DNA of 64,000 nucleotides from Microcoleus asticus IPMA8 (GTDB taxonomy: Bacteria; Cyanobacteriota; Cyanobacteriia; Cyanobacteriales; Microcoleaceae): contig NZ_SRRZ01000003.1 of assembly GCF_013179805.1 (NCBI RefSeq), positions 1 to 64,000 of the forward strand. The letters run 5' to 3'. The notes beneath the pieces are model-generated. The model was not told where the DNA came from, did not search any database, and saw only the letters and a list, made by a program, of their open reading frames with translations. The position numbers and the translations under genes were made by a program. The first letter of the stretch is position 1; each line of letters starts with the position of its first letter. Shown in pieces: positions 34,128 through 42,529 of this stretch.

Positions 34128-34721
34128 CTAATCCAGCTTTTCGCCGCTGAGAATAAATATGGGATTGACGGCGGCAAAGGTTTGACTCAAACCGCGAGTC
34201 TCCAAGCGGTTGACCGCGGACTGAACTACTTCGATGTTGCGGACTTGCAACTCGGCGAACCCTTCGGAAAGGGCGTAAAGATTCTCTAAATTCGAGGCTG
34301 TGGCGACAACTCTACCGTGGGGTTGCAAGTACCGCCAGACTTCTTGGAGAATGGCTTTAATGGGGCGACCTCCTTCGATGCAGACTCGGTGGGGGGGTTG
34401 GGGCAGGTTTTCCAGGCATTCCGGGGCACTGCCTTCTATGACTTCTACGTTGTTGAGCTCGAATCGATCGCAATTTCTGCGAATCAAGCTTGCTACTTCT
34501 TCGTCCCTTTCGACGGCGATAATCCGACCTTTGGGACACAGCAAACCTGTTTCTACGGCGATCGTACCAGTACCTGCACCGATGTCCCACACGACTGAAT
34601 CTGCTTGCAGCCGCAGGTGGGAAATTAACAGCAGTCGGACTTCTCGCTTACTCATGGGAATTCCCGGTAAACGTTCAAATAAGTCATCCGGGATGCCTGG
34701 AGTGACGTAGGGCCAAAGCAT
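34128..34721 (-). CDS. cbiT: Precorrin-6Y C15 methyltransferase/decarboxylase subunit CbiT
   Basis: A 197-residue SAM-dependent methyltransferase of cobalamin synthesis. It starts with the CbiT-type PYVTPGIPDDLFERLPGIPM followed by SKREVRLLLISHLRL. The SAM site is WDIGAGTGTIAVETG, with the acidic ligand in IIAVERDEE. No other cobalamin gene is in the window. It shares direction with the downstream cdsA and the upstream decarboxylase, but gaps are large. Confidence 0.92.
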   Translation of the reverse strand: MLWPYVTPGIPDDLFERLPGIPMSKREVRLLLISHLRLQADSVVWDIGAGTGTIAVETGLLCPKGRIIAVERDEEVASLIRRNCDRFELNNVEVIEGSAPECLENLPQPPHRVCIEGGRPIKAILQEVWRYLQPHGRVVATASNLENLYALSEGFAELQVRNIEVVQSAVNRLETRGLSQTFAAVNPIFILSGEKLD

Positions 34722-34820
34722 AGTTATATTTTTGAATTTTGATTTTTGATTGAAGCAAGACGGCAGTTGGAACTCGCAGAAGAAATATAAATTCTCCCTA
34801 TTTCCCCCAAGCCTTAATAT

Positions 34821-36392
34821 TTACTGTCGCACAACCTTGAGAGTTTGGAGGTTTCTATCGCTACAACCTGTGATTTTGCCGCCGGCAGCAAGGATTTGTT
34901 GCAGGTAGTCAACGGCTTCTGGGGTAATGATTTCACCGGGCATCAGGACTGGTATTCCTGGGGGATAGGGACAGATGAGTTCGGCGCTGAGTCGATCGAC
35001 TGCTTTGTCTGCGGGTACTGTTTCCGCTGGGAAAAAGAAAGCCTCGCGGGGGGAGACGAGAGGGGGAGAGTGGGAGAGTGGGAGAGTGGGAGAGTGGGCA
35101 AATCTTCCATCGGACATCGGACTTCTTCTCTCGGACTTCTTCTTTCTGACTTCTTCCTTCTTCCTGACATCCGTTACATCCGTTACATCCGTTACAGAAT
35201 CCGTTGCCGAACTTCCTTCTTCCTTCTTCCTTCTTCCTTCTAAAAGAGTACAAGCTTTAACTAAATTGTCAATATCTGATTCTGTATTTCCCAAGCTGAT
35301 AATAAATGTTAAATGTCGGGGCATGGGAAGTTCTGCGGTAACGCCGAGTTGAGAGTGCAGAATTTCATCGGCGGCAAATCCTGTAATTCCTAAATCGGAT
35401 ACTTTTACTGTTAGCCTGGTGCGGTCTAATGCTGCAAAACCCGGTGTATTTAACGGTTCTAAAACTGATAAGCCGGGAATTTGACTGATGCGCGATCGCG
35501 CTTTTTCTGCTAGCTGTAAAGTTTGCCCCATTAACTCTTTGCCGTGGAGTGCGATTTGTTGGCGGGCTGCGTCTAGGGATGCTAATAGTATGTAACTCGG
35601 ACTGGTAGATTGTACAAGCTGCAATGCTTTATTTAATTTTTGGATATCTATGCGATCGCCCTTGACGTGCAGCATCGATGCTTGTGTCATTGCACCCAGG
35701 GTTTTGTGGATGGATTGTACTGTTAAATCGGCACCGGCTGATAGTGCTGGTTCTGGCAAGTTTGGATGAAAGTTAAAGTGCGCGCCGTGGGCTTCGTCTA
35801 CTAATAACGGTATGTTGTATTGATGGGTAATTTGGGCGATCGCCCGCAAATTCCCGCAGACGCCGTGATAGGTTGGGTAAACTATCATTACTGCTTTGGC
35901 GTCGGGATGTTGTTCTAATGCGGAGGCTGTGGCTTCTGGGGTGATGCTGTTGGCAATATCCCAATCCGGGTTGTACTCGGGATTGACAAAAATTGGAATT
36001 GCACCGGATAAAATTAAACCTGAAATCGCCGATGAGTGGATATTTCGAGGCAAGATAATTTTATCTCCTGGGCCGCAAGTTGCTAAGATGGCGGCGATTA
36101 TTCCGCAAGTCGAACCGTTGGCCAAAAACCGAGTTGATTTTGCTCCAAATGCTGCGGCTGCTAAGTCTTGAGCTTCGGCAATTGCACCTTCTGGGTTAAA
36201 GAGATTATCTAATTCCGGCAATTCCGGCAAATCCGATCGAAATACTGCCGCACCGAATAAGTCAATTAGCGCCCCTGAGATTCCTTGTCCGCCTTTGTGT
36301 CCGGGGGCATAAAATGGGGCGTGCGGGTGATTTGTGCGATCGCGCAAGGCATTTAATAGAGGCGTTTGTTGTTGAGGGTTTGCTAGTGACAC
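34821..36392 (-). CDS. Orn/Lys/Arg-type PLP decarboxylase with repeat-derived insert
   Basis: A 523-residue fold-type I PLP enzyme of the Orn/Lys/Arg decarboxylase group. HAPFYAPGHKGGQG opens the catalytic part, LLVDEAHGAH holds the PLP-contacting Asp and LTVQSIHKTLGAMTQAS the PLP lysine. The C-terminal domain has CPYPPGIPVLMPGE. Between them lies an insert of about 55 residues with VTDVTDVTD, RKKEEVRKKK and PTLPLSHSP, encoded by tandem repeats. A GTG start at 36392 is preferred because AGGA precedes it; an ATG at 36527 is in frame but has no ribosome-binding site. The preferred amino acid is unknown. Confidence 0.9.
   Translation of the reverse strand: MSLANPQQQTPLLNALRDRTNHPHAPFYAPGHKGGQGISGALIDLFGAAVFRSDLPELPELDNLFNPEGAIAEAQDLAAAAFGAKSTRFLANGSTCGIIAAILATCGPGDKIILPRNIHSSAISGLILSGAIPIFVNPEYNPDWDIANSITPEATASALEQHPDAKAVMIVYPTYHGVCGNLRAIAQITHQYNIPLLVDEAHGAHFNFHPNLPEPALSAGADLTVQSIHKTLGAMTQASMLHVKGDRIDIQKLNKALQLVQSTSPSYILLASLDAARQQIALHGKELMGQTLQLAEKARSRISQIPGLSVLEPLNTPGFAALDRTRLTVKVSDLGITGFAADEILHSQLGVTAELPMPRHLTFIISLGNTESDIDNLVKACTLLEGRRKKEEGSSATDSVTDVTDVTDVRKKEEVRKKKSERRSPMSDGRFAHSPTLPLSHSPPLVSPREAFFFPAETVPADKAVDRLSAELICPYPPGIPVLMPGEIITPEAVDYLQQILAAGGKITGCSDRNLQTLKVVRQ
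35066..35100. repeat. GGGAGAGT octamers inside the decarboxylase gene
   Basis: About four tandem GGGAGAGT units on the plus strand, encoding SPTLPLSHSP on the minus strand. They directly adjoin the composite repeat at 35151-35240. Confidence 0.85.
35151..35240. repeat. Composite repeat inside the decarboxylase gene
   Basis: Read on the minus strand it is four AGAAGGA heptamers, GTTCGGCAACGGAT, three GTAACGGAT nonamers, then GTCAGGAAGAAGGAAGA. The same order, with one 3-bp difference, appears at 46444-46508 upstream of the aldo/keto reductase gene. Confidence 0.92.
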
Positions 36393-36713
36393 GCTTAATC
36401 CTGATTGCTGTATTTGATCTCTAAGTAGAGCGGTATGAAAAAACCATAATATCTTGTTGTAGGGGCGGGTTGAGCCAATGTCTTTACTCTCACGCAGTTT
36501 ATTTCTGTACTCACGCGCCCTCGCCATCTAATGTTTATTTGTAACCACATACTTAGTTTAATACCAAAGGCATAACTTTCTCTGGAAGTAACAGTTAATT
36601 ATAGTTATTTAGATAGATGTCTTCGCCGTAATCTTTAGTTTATAATTATGAGATAGAACACTACCACAACTCAGTTATCTTTGTTATAAAATATAGCGAG
36701 GAGTGGCGAGCAA

Positions 36714-36752
36714 ATGTTTTTGAAACATCTCTATTCGCGAGCAAAACACTAA
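36714..36752 (+). CDS. Possible 12-residue leader peptide
   Basis: ATG to TAA encodes MFLKHLYSRAKH, ending one base before the start of the proline-rich gene. AGGAG lies 9 bases upstream. The start codon sits in a small stem, ATGTTT-TTG-AAACAT. Translation is plausible but unproven. Confidence 0.25.
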   Translation: MFLKHLYSRAKH

Positions 36753-36753
36753 C

Positions 36754-37002
36754 ATGATTTATCCCACTCCAGATCCATTTCCAGGCCCGCAGATTCCCAG
36801 CACCGAACCGGGGCTGCCGACTATACCCGCATCGCCACCCGTGCCGGGCCCTGTTCCCGAACCCATTCCCGGACCAGTACCGGAGCCGGTACCTGCACCA
36901 ATTCCCCAGCCAATTCCTGAACCGGTGCCGGAAACTGTACCTTCGCCAATTCCTCAGACAGTGCCGGGGCCAATTCCTCAGACAATCCCTGAACCTATTT
37001 AA
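36754..37002 (+). CDS. Proline-rich low-complexity protein (82 aa)
   Basis: An 82-residue protein made largely of a PxPxP pattern (for example PGPVPEPIPGPVPEPVPAPI), with about 45 percent proline, no cysteine and no membrane segment. It would form an extended polyproline-II-like rod. I know of no named family. It has no signal peptide. A short frame with a ribosome-binding site ends just upstream, suggesting coupled translation. The repeats are at the amino-acid level, with varied codons, which supports real selection on the protein. Confidence 0.55.
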   Translation: MIYPTPDPFPGPQIPSTEPGLPTIPASPPVPGPVPEPIPGPVPEPVPAPIPQPIPEPVPETVPSPIPQTVPGPIPQTIPEPI

Positions 37003-37135
37003 ATTATGTTTTAGTCGATCGCGAAATTTAAGATTGTTTGTGAGGTCGATCGCAAAAACCGGGTTTCTCCAAAGTCGCCAATCTTTTTGTTGAATATCAG
37101 ACTTGAAAAAACTCGGTTTTTGCCTAAATTATCAA

Positions 37136-37480
37136 TTAATTGAAGTTGAGCGCAGTCTCTTTACAAAGGTCAACAGCCTCCAAATCAGTGGATTTGCCGT
37201 CAGAGTATTCGGCCCTGACATCAAAAACACAGCCCGCATCCGAGCCGCCGTAGTCAGCTTGATTCCACTCAAAATCTGCCTTTTCCCGATCGGCAATCGA
37301 GCCGTCTAGCTCGTTTTCTCCCCAAGTATCCTTATCGGGAGCAGAAATATAAACGGCTGTCATCGTCTTGCCGCTGTTGTTAATCACCGAAACTTTGACC
37401 ATCTCAGCGAAAACGCTAGCTGCTGTCAGCGCTAACAGGGGCAGCGAGAGTCCCGGAGCGATCGTTACTTTGCTTAACAA
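37136..37480 (-). CDS. Small exported protein (114 aa)
   Basis: A 114-residue protein with a signal peptide (residues 1-25, PLLALTAASVFA then E). The mature part is acidic, with Cys84 and Cys106 that could form a disulphide, and reads VKVSVINNSGKTMTAVYISA, DTWGENELDGSI and RAEYSDGKSTDLEAVDLC. The start is TTG at 37480, with AGGA eight bases upstream. I recall similar unnamed cyanobacterial secreted proteins but no assigned function. Confidence 0.65.
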   Translation of the reverse strand: MLSKVTIAPGLSLPLLALTAASVFAEMVKVSVINNSGKTMTAVYISAPDKDTWGENELDGSIADREKADFEWNQADYGGSDAGCVFDVRAEYSDGKSTDLEAVDLCKETALNFN

Positions 37481-37613
37481 CTTGTTAATCCTTTAGCTAT
37501 CTACCTCAAGTTAGATATTTATTCAAGCTTAGCTGTAGAAGTTAGAAGGGACAAGTCAGATATATTGCTATTTCTTATGATATTTTGATACAGTGATATG
37601 TTTCTAAATACCT

Positions 37614-38705
37614 ATGCTCACCGCCGGAATTGTCGGATTGCCTAATGTTGGCAAATCTACCTTGTTTAATGCTTTGGTTGCTAATGCCAAGGCGACTGCT
37701 GCTAATTTTCCTTTCTGTACGATCGAGCCAAATACGGGTATCGTGGCAGTGCCAGACGAACGGTTGAAGGTGCTGAGCAATATTTCCAATTCCGCGCAAA
37801 CTGTGCCGACGCGGATGGAGTTTGTGGATATTGCGGGTTTGGTGAAGGGGGCGAGTCAGGGGGAAGGACTGGGAAATCAGTTTTTGTCTCACATTCGGGC
37901 TGTAGATGCGATCGTCCACGTTGTCCGCTGTTTTGACAATGATGATATTATTCACGTTGCCGGTTCTGTCGATCCCCAGCGAGATATTGACATTATCAAT
38001 CTCGAATTAATTTTAGCAGATTTAGCTCAAATTGAACGCAGGCTCGATCGCACTCGCAAGCTGGCCCGCAACAACAAGGAAGCTCAGGCCGAAGTGGATG
38101 TACTCGAAAAATTAGTCGCGGTTTTGAATGCGGGGAAACCGGCGCGGCAGTACAGTTTCACAGATGAAGAAGCTGAATTAGTTAAAGGTTTGGAATTACT
38201 GACCAACAAACCAATTATCTATGCTGCTAACGTGTCTGAGGACGATTTAGCAACGGGAAATAGCTATGTCGAACAAGTGCGGAAAGTAGCAGCTAAAGAA
38301 AATGCTAAGGTTGTCATAGTTTCGGCGCAAGTTGAGTCAGAATTGGTGGAGTTATCCGAGGAAGAACGAACGGATTTCCTAGAATCTCTGGGAGTAAAAG
38401 AAGGTGGCTTGAAATCTCTGATTCGAGCTACTTACGAATTATTGGGTTTGCGGACTTATTTTACTAGCGGGCCGAAAGAAACTCGCGCTTGGACGATTAT
38501 CGCGGGAATGTTAGCACCGCAAGCTGCGGGGGTGATTCACTCGGATTTTGAACGGGGTTTCATCCGGGCCGAAACTGTAGCATATGAAGATTTGGTTGCT
38601 ACGGGCGCGATGAATGCAGCTAAGGAAAAAGGCTTAGTTCGCAGTGAAGGAAAAGAGTATATTGTACAAGAGGGGGATGTGCTGTTGTTCCGATTTAATG
38701 TTTAG
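37614..38705 (+). CDS. ychF: Redox-regulated ATPase YchF (Obg-like)
   Basis: A 363-residue universally conserved P-loop protein that binds ATP rather than GTP and associates with ribosomes. G1 is GLPNVGKSTLFNAL, G3 is DIAGLVKGASQGEGLGNQFL, and the C-terminal TGS domain reads LGLRTYFTSGPKETRAWTI. Length is typical. The holin-like gene follows 21 bp after it with AAGGAG between, so the two form an operon. Confidence 0.97.
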   Translation: MLTAGIVGLPNVGKSTLFNALVANAKATAANFPFCTIEPNTGIVAVPDERLKVLSNISNSAQTVPTRMEFVDIAGLVKGASQGEGLGNQFLSHIRAVDAIVHVVRCFDNDDIIHVAGSVDPQRDIDIINLELILADLAQIERRLDRTRKLARNNKEAQAEVDVLEKLVAVLNAGKPARQYSFTDEEAELVKGLELLTNKPIIYAANVSEDDLATGNSYVEQVRKVAAKENAKVVIVSAQVESELVELSEEERTDFLESLGVKEGGLKSLIRATYELLGLRTYFTSGPKETRAWTIIAGMLAPQAAGVIHSDFERGFIRAETVAYEDLVATGAMNAAKEKGLVRSEGKEYIVQEGDVLLFRFNV

Positions 38706-38726
38706 CTTTTTTAAGGAGATGAACAC

Positions 38727-39092
38727 ATGGATATTGTTTCGCTGGCAATTGCTTGGCTGGTAACTTCGGTGAGCTTTTTTATTATTTCCAAGTTGCCCAT
38801 CGGGGTGGACATTGACACTTTTGGAAAAGCGATGATTTCGGCTGCCGTTTTTGGATTGCTGAATGCTTTGGTGCGGCCGCTTTTTGTGGTTTTGGGTTTT
38901 CCATTTGTGTTGGTAACTTTTGGTTTGTTTATGATTGTGATTAATGCTGCTATCTTTGGATTGGCGGCTTGGCTTGTCGAAGGATTTCGCTTGCGGTGGG
39001 GAATTTGGAGTGCTTTGCTGGGGGCGATCGCCCTCGGTTTTATCAACTCTTTGCTCTATCAGGTGTTGAGTACGCTGCCTAGTTTTCGCTAG
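38727..39092 (+). CDS. Phage-holin-4_2-type membrane protein
   Basis: A 121-residue protein with about four membrane helices, in the family named after phage holin 4_2 but common in bacterial chromosomes. The conserved core AAVFGLLNALVRPLFVVLGFP is followed by hydrophobic stretches to the C-terminus. It lies directly after ychF with its own good ribosome-binding site (AAGGAG). The name does not imply a phage; the role is unknown. Confidence 0.83.
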   Translation: MDIVSLAIAWLVTSVSFFIISKLPIGVDIDTFGKAMISAAVFGLLNALVRPLFVVLGFPFVLVTFGLFMIVINAAIFGLAAWLVEGFRLRWGIWSALLGAIALGFINSLLYQVLSTLPSFR

Positions 39093-39170
39093 TTAAATGT
39101 AACGCGCTGGGCGGAAAGAAGGGGCGGGTTTATTTATCCTGTTGGTCATAGCAAATATTTCGGTTGAAAA

Positions 39171-39224
39171 AGGTTTGTAGTTGCGCTTAAGCGCCGACCG
39201 GCGCTGAAGCGCAACTACAAACCT
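39171..39224. terminator. Strong stem-loop between convergent genes
   Basis: A 25-bp stem with one mismatch (AGGTTTGTAGTTGCGCTTAA at 39171-39190 and on) around a 4-nt loop. It sits between the convergent holin-like and Nudix genes and is followed by AAAAA, so it may end transcripts from both sides. It may also be a dispersed palindromic repeat. Confidence 0.65.
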
Positions 39225-39273
39225 AAAAATTGCTTGAAGACTGTGCCAGTTTGCCTTAGTCCTGTAGTTATTA

Positions 39274-39702
39274 TTAGCCTTCGCAGTAGTCGATAAATTT
39301 GTCTGGAACTAGACGCAATTCGCCCGATCGAAAGCGCTCGATCGGCATCCAAAGTGCGGTAAATACCCACTCTCCGTCTGCAAAGGCTAGACTCTCCAAT
39401 CCATAAAATTTGGGATCGACAAATTCGCACTGATAGAGTTGTATTAGTTCGTGTCCTGCCTGACCATTAAAAATAAAAAGATTTTCCAAACAAGCCAAAT
39501 ATTTGATATTTGTTAACTCGGCTTTAATTTCTTCTTGAAACTCTCTTTGCAAAGCGTCGATGCTGTGTTCTCCGAATTCTATGCCACCGCCCAGAGCTCG
39601 GTAAAATGTGTCTTGTTTGACCGGATCTTCGCATTCTGACACGAAGATGCGATCGCCCGATCGAATTAATCCTAAAACAATTACGCGAACTTTACCTTGC
39701 AT
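39274..39702 (-). CDS. Nudix hydrolase
   Basis: A 142-residue Nudix protein. The Nudix box is complete: GGGIEFGEHSIDALQREFQE followed by EI, matching GX5EX7REUXEEXGU with the final Gly replaced (KAEL). It should cleave a nucleoside diphosphate linked to another moiety. The substrate cannot be deduced. Heptamer and AGGCTCTGCCT repeats lie upstream. Confidence 0.9.
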   Translation of the reverse strand: MQGKVRVIVLGLIRSGDRIFVSECEDPVKQDTFYRALGGGIEFGEHSIDALQREFQEEIKAELTNIKYLACLENLFIFNGQAGHELIQLYQCEFVDPKFYGLESLAFADGEWVFTALWMPIERFRSGELRLVPDKFIDYCEG

Positions 39703-39739
39703 AATTAGTCATCAGTCATTAGTCATTAATCATTAACTG

Positions 39740-39856
39740 GTTCCTAGGCTCTGCCTAGGAATCAATGTCCAGAGGCTCTGCCTCGCTTTCGGAGCAGGAA
39801 AATAGGAGGCAGAGCCTCCAGATATGTGTTACCAGGCAGAGCCTAGTAACGAGTAG
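39740..39856. repeat. Cluster of AGGCTCTGCCT palindromes
   Basis: Several copies of AGGCTCTGCCT and its complement AGGCAGAGCCT form nested inverted repeats between the Nudix and DUF3531 genes. Confidence 0.75.
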
Positions 39857-39886
39857 AATCCGCCGCTAATGAGTAATGACTAATCA

Positions 39887-40339
39887 CTAATTATCAGCAG
39901 CAAAAGCCTCTCGACGGCGACTGTTGTCAACGGGCCAGTCTGTATTTTCCCCGCCAATAATGAGTTTTTCAATCGTTACGAATTCTTTGCTGAGTTGCTG
40001 GAAAACATTAATCAAAACATCGAGGCCGATCGCATCGCTCGTGCCCAAATCAAACCAGCAGCGAGCCCAAGAACCTTGATACTCCATTTCTCCCATATTG
40101 TGCATTAAAGCCATCATGCTTTGGTCGGCTAGATTAACATCGTAATTCATCTGACTGATATCTAAGCCTTCATCTTGAACTTGCAAATTTTCCGCATTAA
40201 ATCCTCCGAGTTTTCCCAAGAAAAACCAAGAGTCAAACACTTCTTCAACATACTGTTTTTCACCGTTTGAAGGCACGTTGCTGAACTTCAGCCAAATCCA
40301 GAGGTCAAAGGGGTTAAACTCGCGAAACTCTACTTGCAT
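39887..40339 (-). CDS. DUF3531 protein
   Basis: A 150-residue soluble protein beginning MQVEFREFNPFDLWIWLKF, which is the opening of DUF3531, a family conserved in cyanobacteria and plastid-bearing plants. DVNLADQSMMALMHNMGEME and WARCWFDLGTSDAIGLDVLI are further conserved pieces. The function is unknown. It is 15 bp downstream of the TPR gene on the same strand, so probably co-transcribed. Confidence 0.82.
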   Translation of the reverse strand: MQVEFREFNPFDLWIWLKFSNVPSNGEKQYVEEVFDSWFFLGKLGGFNAENLQVQDEGLDISQMNYDVNLADQSMMALMHNMGEMEYQGSWARCWFDLGTSDAIGLDVLINVFQQLSKEFVTIEKLIIGGENTDWPVDNSRRREAFAADN

Positions 40340-40354
40340 AGTTTTTTGGTGTTT

Positions 40355-41371
40355 TTATAGTGGTGGTAAGGCTGTCGGTCCCCAGACTCCATCTGCATCT
40401 CTAATTTTATCGCGCATCGGGTCGCAGGCGCGAGATTGGCTGTCGAGACGGTTACGGGTTCTGCACTGCTGAAAGAAGATTTCGGCTACTAAACTGCGCG
40501 GCAGTTGGTCGGGTTTTGCTAAGGCTGCGTCGAAGTTTTTTCGGGCTTCCTCAAGTAAGGTTTTGTTGCCCTCTTTCCCCTGGGATTGGGAAAACAAAAT
40601 TTGTGCTTTTAGATAGAGAACTTCGGGATTATTTGGGGTTTCTGCTAGCGATTTGTTCGCAAATTCTAAAGCGCGATCGTACTTTTTTAAGTCTCGATAG
40701 CCTACTGCCATGCCGCGATAAGCTAAGTAGCGGGGAGAGGCTTTTTGTTCCAGTCTTTGAATGGCTTCGTTGGGGTTGGAAAAGGGCAGGTTTGTGGCTA
40801 GAATTAAGTCCATGTAGCCTTTGATCAGGTTAAGTTCGGGGTCGTTGGGCGCTATTTTATCGGCGGCCTCTAGGTATTGAAATACTACTCGCAATTTACT
40901 CAAAGCTTGGGGCGCGCCTTTGGCTGTTCCTTCTTTGGCTATAATGTGCGACCCTTCTAGAAAGTGACCGGCTGCTGTGTAGATGTTGCCGCGCAATGGA
41001 TTAGTTTTAGTCAATTTTTCGCCGACTTCGCGGGTTTTTTGTGCGTAGGAATTCATCGAGTTTAAGTCCTGCTCGATGTATGATAGGGAGGCTGCCATTG
41101 CATAGGCTAGCGGCTCGTTTGGTTCGGCTGATAGTGCTTGTTGAATTTGAGTTTTTGCTTGTTTGTAGTTTCCTTGCTGAAACATTGTTTTGAAAGCGGT
41201 TTCGGTGTTGGGGCCGATCGCCTGCGGGTTGCTGTTGCGAAAGGGATCGCCCGCTACTGCCGAGTTAATGCAGATGCTGAGGGCGATCGCGGCTGCACTG
41301 GCGATCGCCCGCACTGTCTGTTTAGAACTTAACATTTGCTTGCCCAGCGATGCTAAAGGGGTTTTCGTCAT
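40355..41371 (-). CDS. Sll0314/Alr1548-type TPR protein
   Basis: A 338-residue exported TPR protein. Translation from 41371 gives MTKTPLASLGKQML and a signal peptide ending INSAVAG. Repeats include NYKQAKTQIQQALSAEPNEP and KYDRALEFANKSLAETPNNP. The C-terminal CRTRNRLDSQSRACDPMRDK with two cysteines is typical of this cyanobacterial family. The role is unknown. It leads a two-gene unit with DUF3531. A palindrome lies about 115-190 bp upstream of its start. Confidence 0.8.
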   Translation of the reverse strand: MTKTPLASLGKQMLSSKQTVRAIASAAAIALSICINSAVAGDPFRNSNPQAIGPNTETAFKTMFQQGNYKQAKTQIQQALSAEPNEPLAYAMAASLSYIEQDLNSMNSYAQKTREVGEKLTKTNPLRGNIYTAAGHFLEGSHIIAKEGTAKGAPQALSKLRVVFQYLEAADKIAPNDPELNLIKGYMDLILATNLPFSNPNEAIQRLEQKASPRYLAYRGMAVGYRDLKKYDRALEFANKSLAETPNNPEVLYLKAQILFSQSQGKEGNKTLLEEARKNFDAALAKPDQLPRSLVAEIFFQQCRTRNRLDSQSRACDPMRDKIRDADGVWGPTALPPL

Positions 41372-41753
41372 CGTCAATTCTCTCAATGGAATATACTGTA
41401 AACTAGAAACAAGAGAGTTAAATTTTCAGACTCTCGGGTCGCAACCAAAAAAAGAGTGAAATTTGCTTGATTTTTTCTAGCTGTTGCGGTATATTTTAAT
41501 AATGGAACTGTGAATTTTAATAGATAAACAAACTGATTTCCATTATTAAAATATACCATGAAAAAACTAAAAAATCAAACGCCAATTCTGAAAAAAAAGA
41601 AAATTTTTGTTAAGATTTCTGTAAAATAATTGTGTGCGAGCGGCAACAACCAGAAACAGCCTTAACTATTAATAGCACAAATCCGTTAAATCCGTTAAAT
41701 CCCGTACACTGTTAGTTAGCGAACTTCCTTCTCCCCAATTACCAATTGCGTTA
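41372..41753. other. Gene-free stretch with palindrome
   Basis: No gene seen. This divergent region has the palindrome at 41488-41557, A-rich sequence and a CCGTTAAAT tandem near 41683-41702. Confidence 0.5.
41488..41557. repeat. AT-rich palindromic element, copy 2
   Basis: GGTATATTTTAATAATGGAA pairs perfectly over 20 bp with its complement at 41538-41557 around a 30-nt spacer. Its ends resemble those of the element at 21295-21345. Confidence 0.8.
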
Positions 41754-42425
41754 ATGCTTTATCTAAAAAACTTAGTATATCATCCTACAGCCTGTCCAAA
41801 TGCTATTCTGAAAAATATTAACTTAGAACTTCCCTCGCAGCAAATGGGGCTGATTGTCGGTCGCAGCGGTTCTGGCAAAAGTACGCTATTAGAAATATTA
41901 GCAGGTTTAGCAGAAAAAACTAGCGGCGACATCCGTTGGCGGGAACAAGAATTAACACCGGAACACTTGCAACAGTTAGGAGGGTTAGTGTTCCAGTTTC
42001 CAGAAAGGCATTTTTGCGGCGGCACAATTTTAGAAGAATTGCGGTTGGGGCATCCTGAATTGGGACAAGAACAAATTAACTCAGCAATGGCAGAAGTGGG
42101 GCTCGGACATTTGCCGCTGCGCGCTTCCCCCCACGCTTTGAGCGGCGGACAACAGCGGAGGGTAGCCCTAGCAGTGCAGTTAATTCGGCAGCCGCATTTG
42201 CTACTCTTGGACGAACCGACGGCGGGTTTGGATTGGTCGATGCGGCGGCAGTTGGTAAGCTTGTTGAGCAAGTTGAAAAGTCACTGGACTTTGTTGATTG
42301 TTACTCACGATGCTAGCGATTTGCTGAGCGTTGCTGACCGATTTTGGACTTTAGACCACGGGGATTTGCAGGAGGTCGATCGGGCTAAGCTAGAAGCTAA
42401 GGAAACGAGTTTTGTTAGTCATTAG
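41754..42425 (+). CDS. ABC-type ATPase subunit (EcfA/CbiO-like)
   Basis: A 223-residue stand-alone ATPase with Walker A GRSGSGKS (36-43), Q-loop VFQFPERHFCGGTI, signature LSGGQQRR and Walker B LLLLDEPTAGLD. The Q-loop context FQFPERHFF/C is typical of energy-coupling-factor (EcfA) ATPases for vitamin or metal uptake. No permease lies next to it. The last residues (FVSH) and the stop codon come from a TTAGTCA heptamer repeat, so the original end may have been altered. Confidence 0.87.
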   Translation: MLYLKNLVYHPTACPNAILKNINLELPSQQMGLIVGRSGSGKSTLLEILAGLAEKTSGDIRWREQELTPEHLQQLGGLVFQFPERHFCGGTILEELRLGHPELGQEQINSAMAEVGLGHLPLRASPHALSGGQQRRVALAVQLIRQPHLLLLDEPTAGLDWSMRRQLVSLLSKLKSHWTLLIVTHDASDLLSVADRFWTLDHGDLQEVDRAKLEAKETSFVSH

Positions 42426-42529
42426 TCATGAGTCATTAGTCATTAGTTAGTGCGGGCGGGTCGATCGCATTGTGAAGCATTTTTGGGCGAAGAGAATTTG
42501 CATAGTTTAGGAAAAAGTGGCAATACAAG

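Noticed and set aside
38727..39092. Holin-like gene as sign of a prophage
   Set aside because: This family is common in bacterial chromosomes, and no phage genes are nearby.
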